In this document: positions 23,605 through 34,200 of the stretch, in pieces | How the letters are laid out: every line of letters begins with the position of its first letter | How positions within the stretch are numbered: position 1 is the first letter of the stretch | From: an uncultured Clostridia bacterium | GTDB taxonomy: Bacteria; Bacillota; Clostridia; Christensenellales; UBA1242 | Assembly: GCA_934757845.1 (NCBI GenBank) | Contig: CAKVLQ010000010.1 | Coordinates: forward strand, 1-37,719 | Reading direction: 5' to 3' | Length of the DNA: 37,719 nucleotides | Made by a program: the position numbers and the translations under genes | Notes under the pieces: generated by a model | Database searches by the model: none | Told to the model about the DNA's origin: nothing | The model's input: the letters and a program-made list of their open reading frames with translations, nothing else

Positions 23605-26600
23605 TTAAATATGTTTCCAAACTGGTTGAAGTGTAATATGAGAATTAATAGTCATTTTTGTTGGACCACTATAATTTTGTGAACTTGCTGCGGTGTCATA
23701 TAAATTTTGTGCTTTGTCTGCCCACGCAACAGTTTTGAAATTATAGTCTTTGTTAATTCCAAATGCCTTATAACCATATTTGCAAGTTGCAACATAATCA
23801 CTCAAAACAATTTCATCGCCTTTTTTAACTTTAATTATATTATTTTGAGTGTTAGAAACATTTGAATGTCCTTTATTTGATATATTCCTGGTTATTGTCC
23901 ACCATTTTGGATTTTCCCAACCTTGCGAATTGAAAGTTACATAACAATAATCTTCAACTTGCCAAACTGCAACAATATTTGCATTAGCACTTGGAACTAT
24001 TAAACTATTTAAAATAATATTTTCAGTCCCCTCTATCTTCCAGCCAACAAAAACATATTCAGAAATAAAAGTGCTGTTGTCAACTTCAAAGTTTGAATAG
24101 TTAGGAAGCATTATTGTTGAATTTTCATATAAATTTTGTGTGCTGTCAAATGCATTTCCACCTTTTGTTGTGTAAGCAGAAGATAACGAAATTGTATATT
24201 GATTTCTTGCATACCAAACTTTATTTTCGTTAACAACAAAATTTGTTACCAAGGTTTCTTCATCAAAATTTGGAGATGTGTAATATTTTGTTGTTGCATT
24301 AAAGCATTCAAGATTTGGGAACACAAATTCTACATCGGCTTCAACTTTTGTGTTATAAACTTCTTTTTGAGCAGAATAGATTGTAACACGATAAGTTTTT
24401 GTTGTTTTTTCTTGCCATTTTGCTTTTAAAACAAGATAACTATGTTCAAAAATTGTTTTTTCAAAATCTTTTCCGTCAGCGGTTTGCCAGCAAACAAAAG
24501 TTTTAAGTAATGATGTGTTTTCGTCAATTATTATTTCAACATTTTGAAGAACTGGCAAAACAAAACTATCGCCCACAAAACCTTTTAAGTCATCAACATT
24601 AATATCCTCACCCGTTTCAAAATGAATTGTAGCATAATATTTTGTTTTTGATAGTTCATATTTCGCTTGCAATGTTGTATCATATCGTGGGATTGTGTTT
24701 GCCGTAAATTGATTTGTGCAATTTTCGTCTAAAAACCAACCAACAAAAGCATATTCATTCACAACCACGCCGTCATCTATAACAATATTTTGCATTTCTG
24801 GTTTTGTTAGTGTTTGAGCAATGTTTCCAGTTTGAACTGAAACAATCTCACCATTATAAACAAATGTAACAGTTCGTGAACCTGAATTTTCTTGTCGCCA
24901 AGCACTTGTTCCTTCTTTTTCATATTCTCCGTCAAGACCAAAATTGCCATTATCATAAAGCGCAAACAAGTTTTCTGCTTCTGAAAGCGTTAAATCTTTG
25001 CCAATATCTGTTAGATATAATCCACTATCCGAATTTGTTGTTTCAGTTCTTAAAATCATTAAATCGTTAAGAAGCCTTAAATCAACATCAACTCGGTGGA
25101 TATAATCTTTATTGTTTGTAGTTTGATTTGATAAAGTTGTTAAAACAAGGGAAAGAGTGCCAATATCGTCATTATGAGCAAGTTCTTTTAGATTAATTTT
25201 TATTGTGTGACTTGTGCCCGATTTTGAATATTCTTCAATAATGTTTGAATAGTTTGTTTCGCCTTCATAAGACTGACTTTTTTGAATCGCTTCATCGATT
25301 TTTGCTTGAATTGAATCTGTAAATCCTAGCAAATATTGAACATAATAAGACAAATTATCAAACATTGTTTGAGTGGATATTTTAGTTGTTCTTATAAGTT
25401 CTTTATATGCTCCCCACTTTTCGTCCCTAGTTTTCAAATAGAATTCGCCGTTCTTATAGCAAATCAAAATTGAACGATTTCGAGTTGAAATTAACCCTAG
25501 TCCAGTTCCGCCAACACCATTTGTGTTTTTGTTGTTAACAAGACCAATTAGTGGATAGCCTGTAATATTTGCTTCAATTATAGGTTTTTTGTTTTCATCA
25601 AGTTTAACTTTAATGTCAACATTAACAGTTGCCGCCTTAATTTCAAGGTCGCCAAGTTTAATGTCTAGTTTAATTTTTCCATTAATGTGCCAATTATTTA
25701 GGTTTGAAGTGTTAACAAATGCCCTAATCAAATCTTTTGAATCAGACAAATCAAGATATTTTTCTTTATCCAAAATTGTTTCAACCTTTTCAAAATCTTT
25801 AATTAATATTTCAAAATTATAGTGTTCATTTAGGTCAGAATTTAAATACAAATCATTAACAACAACGCTTGTTATTTTTGAGTTTTGATAATTTAATTTT
25901 ATTGCAATATCTTTGCCTTTTGCAAATTTTCCAAGTTTATCCGCTTTCAAAATTATTGCAAAATAATTGTCATTAACTTCAAAATTTTGGATATATTCAA
26001 GATAGTTTAATGGATTTTTAAGTTCAATTTTTGGAAGTATTGTTTCCAAATTGCTTGTGTCAATGTCTGTTTTTGACAAAAACTCATTCAAATATGGAAT
26101 TGAACTTGTGTCAACATTAAGAGCATTTAGTGCAATAGACAAAATTTCTTGAACAGCATCTTCTCTTATTTTTATTCTAATTCCGTTTTGCCCACCATAG
26201 CACAAATATAACATTTTGTTTTCATAAGCAAGAGTAATTGGTTGGTCTAATCCGTTACAATCGACAAAGGCATTCAAAGCACCTGTTATGTCGAGATTAA
26301 TTTTTGCGTTAATGTTTTTAATTTGACTTTCATCATTAAATTTTGAAACATTTGCTTGAATATTATATTTTTTTGATTTTATCAAATTGTTTGTGCTTTT
26401 TAAAAGTTTTTCAAAAATTGTATAATCTTTATATTCTAAAACATTTATGTCACTAAAATCTATGGTTTCAAAATTAGTGCACAAAATTGTGGCTTTTCGT
26501 GTTTTGTGTTCAAATTCAACTTTGTTTATAAACTCATCAAAATCAACTTCAATGTTAAGGTTGTCAAAAACATTGCAAATTAATTTGCCATTTGATGTGC

Positions 26601-29358
26601 TTAACGAATTGATAAAGTCAAAATCAATATTTTTTATTTTAGAATAAATTTCATCTTTATTAAGCAATTCGTTTGCATCAAAATTAATGTTTGTTTCAAA
26701 TGTATTATTTACAAAATCAATAATTTCAGGAATTTGGTCGATATTAAAATGAACTTTAAGCCCAACAATGTCAATATAAATGTCTTTATTATTAATATAA
26801 ATATTAACATTTAAACCTTTAAAGATTGTGTTTATTTTTGCCAAAATATTTGAAGAAGCAAAAGAAATTTGATAATTAATGTCAAGGTTGTTATCTTCAT
26901 TAAACAAGTTTAAAGTAACATTAATTTTTCCGCTTATATTCTTTGTTTGAAGTGTGTTTAAAACGGCTTTTAAAACTGGTTTTAGGTCAAACAAATTAAT
27001 ATAATTTTGTTTTTCAGTTTTTTCAAATTTTGGTGTCAAGCAAAGTTTTGCTTCAAAATCATTATATTTTGCATCAATTTGCAAAGTTTCACTATTTAAT
27101 TTAACACTTAATTTATCATAATTTAACTCTAAAATTGTGCTATCAATCAAAATTTGAATTGAATTTAAAACTTCTTTTATATCTATGTTTTTTATTTTGT
27201 CAAAATCAAGATTTAAATAGTTTTTAAATTCTTCCGCAAAGTCTTTCAACTTGCTTTGCTCAATATAAAGTTTTAACCCGTCAATATCAACATAAATAGT
27301 TTGATTTTGATAGTCAATCAAAATATCTTTTTCAAAAATTGTGGTTTTAAGATTTGCAACTATTTCGCCATCAATGTATTGAACTTTGCCCAAAATTTGA
27401 TAATCTTTATATTTTGCATCAATTTCAAATGCCAAATCATTATTAGTCAATGCATTTTTAAGATTTTTTGCAAAGTTAAGTGCGTTTGTTATGCTTTGAT
27501 AAGTTCCACTTTCACTAAATTCAATTTGTTCAAATTCACAAATTTTTATTGTTGCAAAAATGTCATTATAATCAAATTCTATTGCCAAAATATTGCCGTC
27601 AGTTTTTGTTAAACTTATAACATTGCTTGCAAAAATGTTTTCTAGCACATTTATTATTTTTGCAAAATTTATATTTTTTGCTTGGTTAAGAATGCTTGTT
27701 TGTGTTTTTACAAATTCAACAATTTCATTCACGCTTCCTTTAAATTTTGCCATATTTGCAATTTCCAAATATGCCGTGTTAGAAATTATTGTTAAATTTA
27801 TGTTTTGGTCAAAAGCATTTAACAAAATTTGTGCTTTAATATCGTTTGTAAAATCAAGTTTAAGTATAGCATCTAGTTTTGTATTTTTATATTCAAAACC
27901 AATGTTTGCTTGCAATGTTTTGTTGTCAATTATGCTAGTTTTTAGCATATCAAACAAATTTTCGTCCAAAACAAATTTATATTCGCTTTCATCTATTTGG
28001 GCAAAATCTTGCACTTCGTTAGTTGATATGCACAAATTTAGCAAATTATCAATTTTTGCAATTATTTTGCAAACAGAATTTTCGTCTGCCAAAATTTGAA
28101 AAGCAAAGTTATCTTTTTCCAAACTAATTTGATTTTCGTCAATTTTCAAATCTTTAACAAAAGATAGCAAATAACTTATATTATTAAAATCAATTTTGGA
28201 TACAATTTGATTTTTTAGGTTTTCAAAATCAAAAACGCTTTCATCTCCACCAAATTTTTTAACATAAAATTTTAGAGCATCAACAATTTTGTTAAAGTCA
28301 ATAGATTTGTCAACATAATATTTAAAATCATTTATTGCAACAAACAATTTATTGTTTTGATAATTTAAAAGCAAATCTTGCCCAAATAATTTTGTTTTTG
28401 CTTTGATTTTTATATTGTTTACATCGTCAAAATCAACAAAATAGTCAACAACAAATTTGTTTTCTTTAATTTCAAGGTTTATTTTGCCACTTGCCTTTCC
28501 GTTATAAACAAACTTATCGGCTTTATCCAAAAATTTAACAATTCCGCTTAAATTTGCAATTTCATCTTTGTTTTCAGGCTCACTGACAATAGTTTTTTCG
28601 GCTTTTAAGTTTGAACTTAAATTTAACATAATGTCAGTTGAATCTATTGAAAGTTTTTCAATTTTAGCGCCAGTTAAAAAATATTCGCTATCAGTTAACA
28701 AAACAACATCGCCAAGACCTAGCAAATTAAATTTAAGTTCTTTGCCAGTTTCGGTTTCTGTTTCGTTAAGATTTGATGCAATCATAGAAAGCATTGATGG
28801 GTCAAACGAAAAATCAGAAAAATCGGGAAGACTAATATTTATATTAAATTTTTTAAGCGTGGCAAATTCCAAGACTTTTGAAACATCTGATTGGATATGA
28901 CTTGTTTCAATCTTAAATTCTGTTCCACCAAGATTTGCATAAATTAATCCGTTTAAGTATGTAATTTGATAATTAATAGTTTGATTTGAAAATTCAATGT
29001 TTCCAGAAATTGATAGTTTAAGTTTTTCAAGCAAAGAAGCATTTGGATTTTGTTCGTCTAACAAAGACAAATAGACATTTGCAGAAACATTAAGTGGATT
29101 TTGACTTGCCGAAGTTTTTATGCTTGCGTCAATAACAAAGTTTGCATTTTCACTGCTCATTATATTTCCCAAAACTTCACTTAAAGCACTGCTTTGTTCA
29201 ACGCCACCATCAAAATTTCCACCTTTATTTGGGTCTTCGTCTGGCGAACGAGTTATGAAAAACAGGCCAAGTTTGCAACCTGCGGTTATTGCCACAACTG
29301 CCAAAAACGCCCCAATATATAATGCACATCTTTTTAAAAATCTTTTTGTCTTTCCCAT
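23605..29358 (-). CDS. 1,917-residue beta-rich repeat surface protein with InlB repeats
   Basis: The N-terminus (KTKRFLKRCALYIGAFLAVVAITAGC) is a signal peptide or membrane anchor; Cys28 sits in a poor lipobox, so lipidation is uncertain. Residues about 60-1,440 consist of diverged units of roughly 200-300 residues. Each has amphipathic beta strands such as KINLEI, LLLNYQNNKLFVAI and IYVDIDGLKLYI, then a helical stretch; they recall LolA/LppX-type lipid-binding folds, but this is inference. From about 1,480 to the end InlB B-type repeats occur (FVGWFLDENC, LQAKYE, VLKAKWQ). There is no C-terminal anchor. No ribosome binding site is evident at the ATG; it follows a membrane protein gene by 25 bases and may be translationally coupled. 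Confidence 0.75.
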   Translation of the reverse strand: MGKTKRFLKRCALYIGAFLAVVAITAGCKLGLFFITRSPDEDPNKGGNFDGGVEQSSALSEVLGNIMSSENANFVIDASIKTSASQNPLNVSANVYLSLLDEQNPNASLLEKLKLSISGNIEFSNQTINYQITYLNGLIYANLGGTEFKIETSHIQSDVSKVLEFATLKKFNINISLPDFSDFSFDPSMLSMIASNLNETETETGKELKFNLLGLGDVVLLTDSEYFLTGAKIEKLSIDSTDIMLNLSSNLKAEKTIVSEPENKDEIANLSGIVKFLDKADKFVYNGKASGKINLEIKENKFVVDYFVDFDDVNNIKIKAKTKLFGQDLLLNYQNNKLFVAINDFKYYVDKSIDFNKIVDALKFYVKKFGGDESVFDFENLKNQIVSKIDFNNISYLLSFVKDLKIDENQISLEKDNFAFQILADENSVCKIIAKIDNLLNLCISTNEVQDFAQIDESEYKFVLDENLFDMLKTSIIDNKTLQANIGFEYKNTKLDAILKLDFTNDIKAQILLNAFDQNINLTIISNTAYLEIANMAKFKGSVNEIVEFVKTQTSILNQAKNINFAKIINVLENIFASNVISLTKTDGNILAIEFDYNDIFATIKICEFEQIEFSESGTYQSITNALNFAKNLKNALTNNDLAFEIDAKYKDYQILGKVQYIDGEIVANLKTTIFEKDILIDYQNQTIYVDIDGLKLYIEQSKLKDFAEEFKNYLNLDFDKIKNIDIKEVLNSIQILIDSTILELNYDKLSVKLNSETLQIDAKYNDFEAKLCLTPKFEKTEKQNYINLFDLKPVLKAVLNTLQTKNISGKINVTLNLFNEDNNLDINYQISFASSNILAKINTIFKGLNVNIYINNKDIYIDIVGLKVHFNIDQIPEIIDFVNNTFETNINFDANELLNKDEIYSKIKNIDFDFINSLSTSNGKLICNVFDNLNIEVDFDEFINKVEFEHKTRKATILCTNFETIDFSDINVLEYKDYTIFEKLLKSTNNLIKSKKYNIQANVSKFNDESQIKNINAKINLDITGALNAFVDCNGLDQPITLAYENKMLYLCYGGQNGIRIKIREDAVQEILSIALNALNVDTSSIPYLNEFLSKTDIDTSNLETILPKIELKNPLNYLEYIQNFEVNDNYFAIILKADKLGKFAKGKDIAIKLNYQNSKITSVVVNDLYLNSDLNEHYNFEILIKDFEKVETILDKEKYLDLSDSKDLIRAFVNTSNLNNWHINGKIKLDIKLGDLEIKAATVNVDIKVKLDENKKPIIEANITGYPLIGLVNNKNTNGVGGTGLGLISTRNRSILICYKNGEFYLKTRDEKWGAYKELIRTTKISTQTMFDNLSYYVQYLLGFTDSIQAKIDEAIQKSQSYEGETNYSNIIEEYSKSGTSHTIKINLKELAHNDDIGTLSLVLTTLSNQTTNNKDYIHRVDVDLRLLNDLMILRTETTNSDSGLYLTDIGKDLTLSEAENLFALYDNGNFGLDGEYEKEGTSAWRQENSGSRTVTFVYNGEIVSVQTGNIAQTLTKPEMQNIVIDDGVVVNEYAFVGWFLDENCTNQFTANTIPRYDTTLQAKYELSKTKYYATIHFETGEDINVDDLKGFVGDSFVLPVLQNVEIIIDENTSLLKTFVCWQTADGKDFEKTIFEHSYLVLKAKWQEKTTKTYRVTIYSAQKEVYNTKVEADVEFVFPNLECFNATTKYYTSPNFDEETLVTNFVVNENKVWYARNQYTISLSSAYTTKGGNAFDSTQNLYENSTIMLPNYSNFEVDNSTFISEYVFVGWKIEGTENIILNSLIVPSANANIVAVWQVEDYCYVTFNSQGWENPKWWTITRNISNKGHSNVSNTQNNIIKVKKGDEIVLSDYVATCKYGYKAFGINKDYNFKTVAWADKAQNLYDTAASSQNYSGPTKMTINSHITLQPVWKHI

Positions 29359-29383
29359 ATTAACACACTTTTAACTTAATTTT

Positions 29384-30292
29384 TTATACTGAATAAGTAA
29401 ACTCCATTTTATATTTTGATTCGGCTTTCATTCCAATAACTTTGTAACTTTCGTTAACATATATGTTTTGGAAATTCATATTTTCGTCAACTTCAAATCT
29501 AATTTCAATATTTAAAAATTTTGGATAATCAAATCCGCTCATATATTTCATTTTTACAACATAATTTAAAACCGAAGTTGAAACATTAAGTTTTAAAGTG
29601 TAACTATAATTATCTCCAACTTTCCCGTTTGAAGTTTGTTCCACAACGGTTTTTGTTGAAACTATATAGTCAATAGGATTTTCAGCATAACAGCCTACCA
29701 TTTGTTTATATTCATCTCTTGTTCGATAGTCTTGCCCACTTTCTGGTTTTGAAAGCGTCCAATTAACATCGTTTCCATCAAGCGAACCTTCATAAGTGAA
29801 AAATTTTTGCTCTGAAAACCTAAATTCGGTTTTCTTTATAACTTTTGCAGCAGCCCCCATACTGAAATAGTCAAAATAGCCTTCATCTCCATTTCTATAC
29901 CTATTTCCATAAAGGCTTTGCGACATACCCATTGTTAACACATAGCCTTGTTCTTCATCATCGCCCCAACCTTTGGTTTTTATTTGATAATGTTCATTTT
30001 CCAAAATTTTTTGTTCTGCAACAACAAACACTTGTGTTGCATCAAGTTCATTTATTTTTTTGCTTTTCCAAGCAATAATATTATTTTCACTTTCTTTATA
30101 ACTGTCGGCTGAATATTTTGAAGGGTCAAAAGTGTCAAACCTTCCAATAAGCAAGTCGCCAACAATAAATCCGCCCGCAACTGCAATTCCACCAAAAATA
30201 GCAAAAACAACATATTTTAGCACATAAGATATTATTTTCTTTTTTTTCTTTTGCGATAATTCCTTTATATTTGGAACTTCTTGTTCGTTCAC
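29384..30292 (-). CDS. Single-pass membrane protein, partner of the beta-repeat protein
   Basis: 302 residues from a GTG start, with AAGGAGA 12 bases ahead (slightly long spacing). A Lys-rich cytoplasmic N-terminus precedes one membrane helix (about 20-50). An extracytoplasmic domain of about 250 residues follows, made of predicted beta strands (YSYTLKLNVSTSVLNYVVKM, FLNIEIRFEVDENMNF). This may be the same lipid-binding-like fold as in the units of the next gene. The family is not recognised. It is the first gene of a two-gene operon, 25 bases ahead of the 1,917-residue protein. Confidence 0.75.
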   Translation of the reverse strand: MNEQEVPNIKELSQKKKKKIISYVLKYVVFAIFGGIAVAGGFIVGDLLIGRFDTFDPSKYSADSYKESENNIIAWKSKKINELDATQVFVVAEQKILENEHYQIKTKGWGDDEEQGYVLTMGMSQSLYGNRYRNGDEGYFDYFSMGAAAKVIKKTEFRFSEQKFFTYEGSLDGNDVNWTLSKPESGQDYRTRDEYKQMVGCYAENPIDYIVSTKTVVEQTSNGKVGDNYSYTLKLNVSTSVLNYVVKMKYMSGFDYPKFLNIEIRFEVDENMNFQNIYVNESYKVIGMKAESKYKMEFTYSV

Positions 30293-30326
30293 AGGCTGAA
30301 ATTTCTCCTTAAATTTTTAATCATTT

Positions 30327-30354
30327 TTGTAAAAATATATAATATTTTTTACAA
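30327..30354. promoter_or_regulatory. 28-base inverted repeat upstream of the two-gene operon
   Basis: TTGTAAAAA and TTTTTACAA form an inverted repeat that is symmetric at 12 of 14 positions per half. It lies about 35 bases upstream of the GTG at 30292 and contains a TTGTAA -35-like element on either strand. It may be an operator. Confidence 0.35.
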
Positions 30355-30470
30355 TCGCCAATTTCATTATATCACATTATTTTAATTTTGCAACAACAAT
30401 TTTCGCTTTAATCTATTATATTTTTTGTTTTTTCATAAAATAACCATGACAAAAAAATTTAAAATAAAAC

Positions 30471-30500
30471 AAAAAAAGTGCATTTTTTGCACTTTTTTTT
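30471..30500 (-). terminator. Terminator of the 4-TM protein gene
   Basis: GTGCA/TGCAC arms are extended by A and T runs on both sides, about 20 bases beyond the stop of the 30523 gene. Confidence 0.85.
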
Positions 30501-30522
30501 ATTTTTTTCATGTTTAAGTGAT

Positions 30523-31032
30523 TTATTTTTTGATTGCAAATATGCTTGATACAAAACTAAATAATCCGCTTATAGCAACAAAAATTAGTCCTAACCAGCC
30601 AGCATAACTTCCTGCACTAAACAAACTGCCAATCGAACTTGAACTGCATTTTGATGGAATCACAATCATGGTTACAATACTAACAACCAAAATTGCCAAA
30701 GTCATAATCAAAAGACCAAAACCAATAATTTTGTTAGCATTTCCGGCTTTAAGAACACCTGCATCAATAAGCATTTTTGTTATAGCCAACAAAACTGCAA
30801 ATGAAGCAAAAATAATAAATAACAAAATTAGTGTTGCAACTCCTGCATCTGCTTCAAAATTTAATAGGTCATAACCAGATGTGGTTGAAATTGATTCTCC
30901 AATACCAGTTGTGATTTTATGATTTATAAAAGGCAAAGCCAATAAACCAAAAATTGCACCAGAAAAAATTAGTGCAAGAAAATCAAGACCAACTTTTTTC
31001 ATACTTTTTTTGCTTGAAGATTTTTTTGCCAT
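30523..31032 (-). CDS. Four-TM membrane protein
   Basis: I start at ATG 31032 (169 residues), because AAGGAGG lies just ahead of it; a longer frame to 31134 would run through the promoter. After a Lys/Ser-rich start (AKKSSSKKSMKK) four hydrophobic helices follow at about 14-33, 62-84, 98-122 and 138-165. The loop before the last holds a Cys-Ser-rich stretch (KCSSSSIGS). The family is not recognised. It is transcribed alone, divergent from the M60 peptidase gene. Confidence 0.8.
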   Translation of the reverse strand: MAKKSSSKKSMKKVGLDFLALIFSGAIFGLLALPFINHKITTGIGESISTTSGYDLLNFEADAGVATLILLFIIFASFAVLLAITKMLIDAGVLKAGNANKIIGFGLLIMTLAILVVSIVTMIVIPSKCSSSSIGSLFSAGSYAGWLGLIFVAISGLFSFVSSIFAIKK

Positions 31033-31051
31033 AGTTCCCTCCTTGTTAATA

Positions 31052-31080
31052 ATGTTATCAAATAGGTTATTCGTTGTCAA
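31052..31080 (-). promoter_or_regulatory. Promoter of the 4-TM protein gene
   Basis: On the minus strand TTGACA (31080-31075), a 17-base spacer and TAACAT (31057-31052), followed by AAGGAGG and the ATG. This is a strong housekeeping-type match. Confidence 0.75.
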
Positions 31081-31239
31081 CAAAAAACAAAATTTAATTT
31101 TTTGTTTTAATCTTTTTTTAAAGATTTTAAACACTTATTAAAATTTTGTTCATATAAAGTTTTAGTTCAATTTAGTTTTATTTGATTTTTATATATATTC
31201 TTTTAACTTTATTTTTGTTAAAATAAATTTAAAAAAATA

Positions 31240-31268
31240 TTGGCAAAGAAAAAATTTTTTGATATAAT
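31240..31268 (+). promoter_or_regulatory. Promoter of the M60 peptidase gene
   Basis: TTGGCA (31240-31245), a 17-base spacer and TATAAT (31263-31268). The start site would fall near 31275, leaving a very short leader with AAAAGGAA before the ATG at 31287. Confidence 0.75.
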
Positions 31269-31286
31269 GCCAAAAAGGAATTTTTT

Positions 31287-34200
31287 ATGAGAAAACGAAC
31301 ACGAAAAAACCGACATATATTTTTGAATTTAACTTTAATTTTTTTAATTTCAATTTTGATTTTTGGAATAACTTTTATTGTTCTTCAAAATTTGAATAAC
31401 AACTATGAAGTTATGCAAATGTCTAATGTTTATTATGGAAAAGCAATGCAACAAGTTGATAACAAAAGATATGCTTTAAGAAGAGTTCAAACAAAAACAA
31501 GCAACGAAGGCAAAAATTCAAGATATCCAACTTATGGAACAAGTTTAAGCAATATAACCAGCGAAGAAAAAGATAATCTCCTTGCCGAAAATGCTTTGCT
31601 TATTGCTTCTTCAACCACTTATGATGAAATTGACAAAAATGGAAATTTGCTTTTGAATGGCGAAAAAACTGGACGAAAATTATATAAGCATACTTCAAGC
31701 GAAGGAATGTATTATGGCGATGTTTCAGACAATGAACAGGCAGTTAGCCAAACAATAACAATCACTCCAACCGAACAACGAAACTATATAACTGGGCTTT
31801 ATGCTCCTGCTGGCGAAGTTGTTAAAATAAAAATTTCAAGCGAAGACCTTGAAAAAATTGGTGGAGAATTGATTGTTTGTGTTGGGCAAGTTAGCCATCG
31901 AAACAATGTTAACAACATTTGGAAAGCCCGCAATGATTTTTCAAGAATGCCTGTTGTGGGAAATATCTTTACAATTTCAAAAGAAACTTCTTATGTTGGC
32001 AACTTTTTGGGCGGACCTATTTATGTTTATCCAAAAAAAATAAATTCAACATTTAGTGTTACAATCTCTGGTGCGGTAAGGTATCCTTACTATATTCACG
32101 GACTAACCACCAAAGAAGAATTTGAAAAAATGAAAACTTTGTCTGCCCCTTATTTTGATTTTGAAGTTTGGGATTTGGGTGTTAGGCATTCTGGACCAAA
32201 AAAGTTTGCTAATTTTGATTATGATAATCTTGTTAAAGTTGGAAATTTGTGGGAAAAGATTTGCCGAACAAGCAGACAAGTGCCAGCAAGTGCAAATGCA
32301 ACTATTGGTGTTGGTTTTGTTTATGACTGCTTTGTTGCTGCGGGTTCGGCTTGTGCTTTTCAAGGTGGACATTCATGGGTTAATGCCCCTTGTTCGTGGC
32401 TTGGTTCGGCACTTGATTATGAATCAATGACAGCAAATGGCTTTTGGGGTGTTATTCACGAATTTAATCATTTATATCAAAGTTATGGAATGTATGACAC
32501 AAAAACCAATGAAGTAACAAACAATGCAACAAGTTTGTTAAGTTATGTGCTTTACACAAACATTTCTTCAATGCGAAGCGAAAACGATTCTTCATTATCT
32601 CACTGGAATAAATATACAGACCCTTCAAGAAGTTTAAGAGAAACTATTTCACTTGCCGAAAGTGGTGAAGCACAATTTGCTTTAAATTGTTATGCCGATA
32701 TTATACATTCGTTTGGTACTGACATTTTTACAAAAGCCACACAACTTCAAAAAGGCTTTGGAGTAAATAACTGGTATGAAGCATTGTCGCAAGCAACTGG
32801 ATATAATATGACCTACTATTTTGAAGAACTTTTGCACCAAAATTTATCTAACGAAGTTAAAGCAAAATATAACCTTGATAGTCTTCCCACTTTCGTTCCT
32901 GTTGCTTCGCTTTATCAAACTGGAAGAAACTATTTTGCTGGTGAAGAAGAATGTTTTGTTGAGACTGTAAAGCCTTTTGAAATTGAAAAGGGCGAAGATT
33001 ATATTTTAGATTTTAACAAATATTTGATTATTCCAAAAGATTTCAATTTTGTTATAACTCAAATCACAAGCCCACAAAATGGCACACTTGAAAAACAAGA
33101 AGAAAATATTTATAAATACACTCCAAACAATAATGATTATTCAGGAACGATTAAAGTTACAATAAAACTTTTGCATGATACAATTCAAACAAAAGATGTT
33201 ACACTTTTAATCAACTTAAAACAAAAAATTTCAAATTTGCTTAACATAACAAGATATTCTTATTCATCAAGAGTATATAACACCGTTGACGAAGCAATAA
33301 GTAACAATTTTGCGGGATATACTAATGTTGAAACTTTGAAAAGCAATTCAACATTCTTAAACAAAATTGCAAACAATCATATTGGCATTGTTGAAGGAAA
33401 AGTATATATTGAAACAGACGGAAATTACGCATTTTGTTTAAGAAGCGGTCGTGGAAACAACACTTTGTTTTTGGGTGTTAACAGCAAAGATAATTTAACA
33501 AAGGTTTTAGACCTAAATTCCGACCACGGTGGCTTTTCGCTTTCGGGTGAACATATTGTTAATCTGTCATTAAAGGCTGGCGACTATGTTTATTTCAAAG
33601 AAATCACTCTTTCTAAACACTATAACAACGATGCATTCACCGAACTTGGACTTGCAAATTTAAGTTTAACTAATCCCAGCATGAAAACTATTCCTTCTCA
33701 ATATTTATTTAACAACAATGTTAGCAAAACAAAATATAATTTTGTTTCAAACGAAAAATATCCAAAAGAATATAAATCACAAATCACTTTGGAAAAAGCC
33801 GATTTATCAAAACAAAAAATAGTTTCTGTTAACCACTCATGTTGGGGAAATACTACCAAAATTGAAAATATCCTAGACGGAAATATTGACACATTTTATC
33901 ACAACAATCAAAACAATTTTGTAAGTGAATCAAATCCTTTTATCCTTGTTGTTAACCTTGGTCAATCAGTTCGGTGCAACAAAATTACCATAACAAGCCG
34001 AAAATCGGGTCAACTTAACCTGCCAAGCACATTTAAACTTTATGGCGGAAATGATGAAACAAACATGAAACTTCTTGGGACATTTGAAAATTTAAGTTTA
34101 ATTAACAACACTGTTGTTGCATATTTCGATGAAGCCGAAATAAGTTATTACAAAATTTATGTAACCGACACAAAATCGGCAACAAATGGAAATAAATATG

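Noticed and set aside
31033..31134. Longer start for the 4-TM protein
   Set aside because: It would run through a near-consensus promoter and the AAGGAGG site that serves the ATG at 31032.
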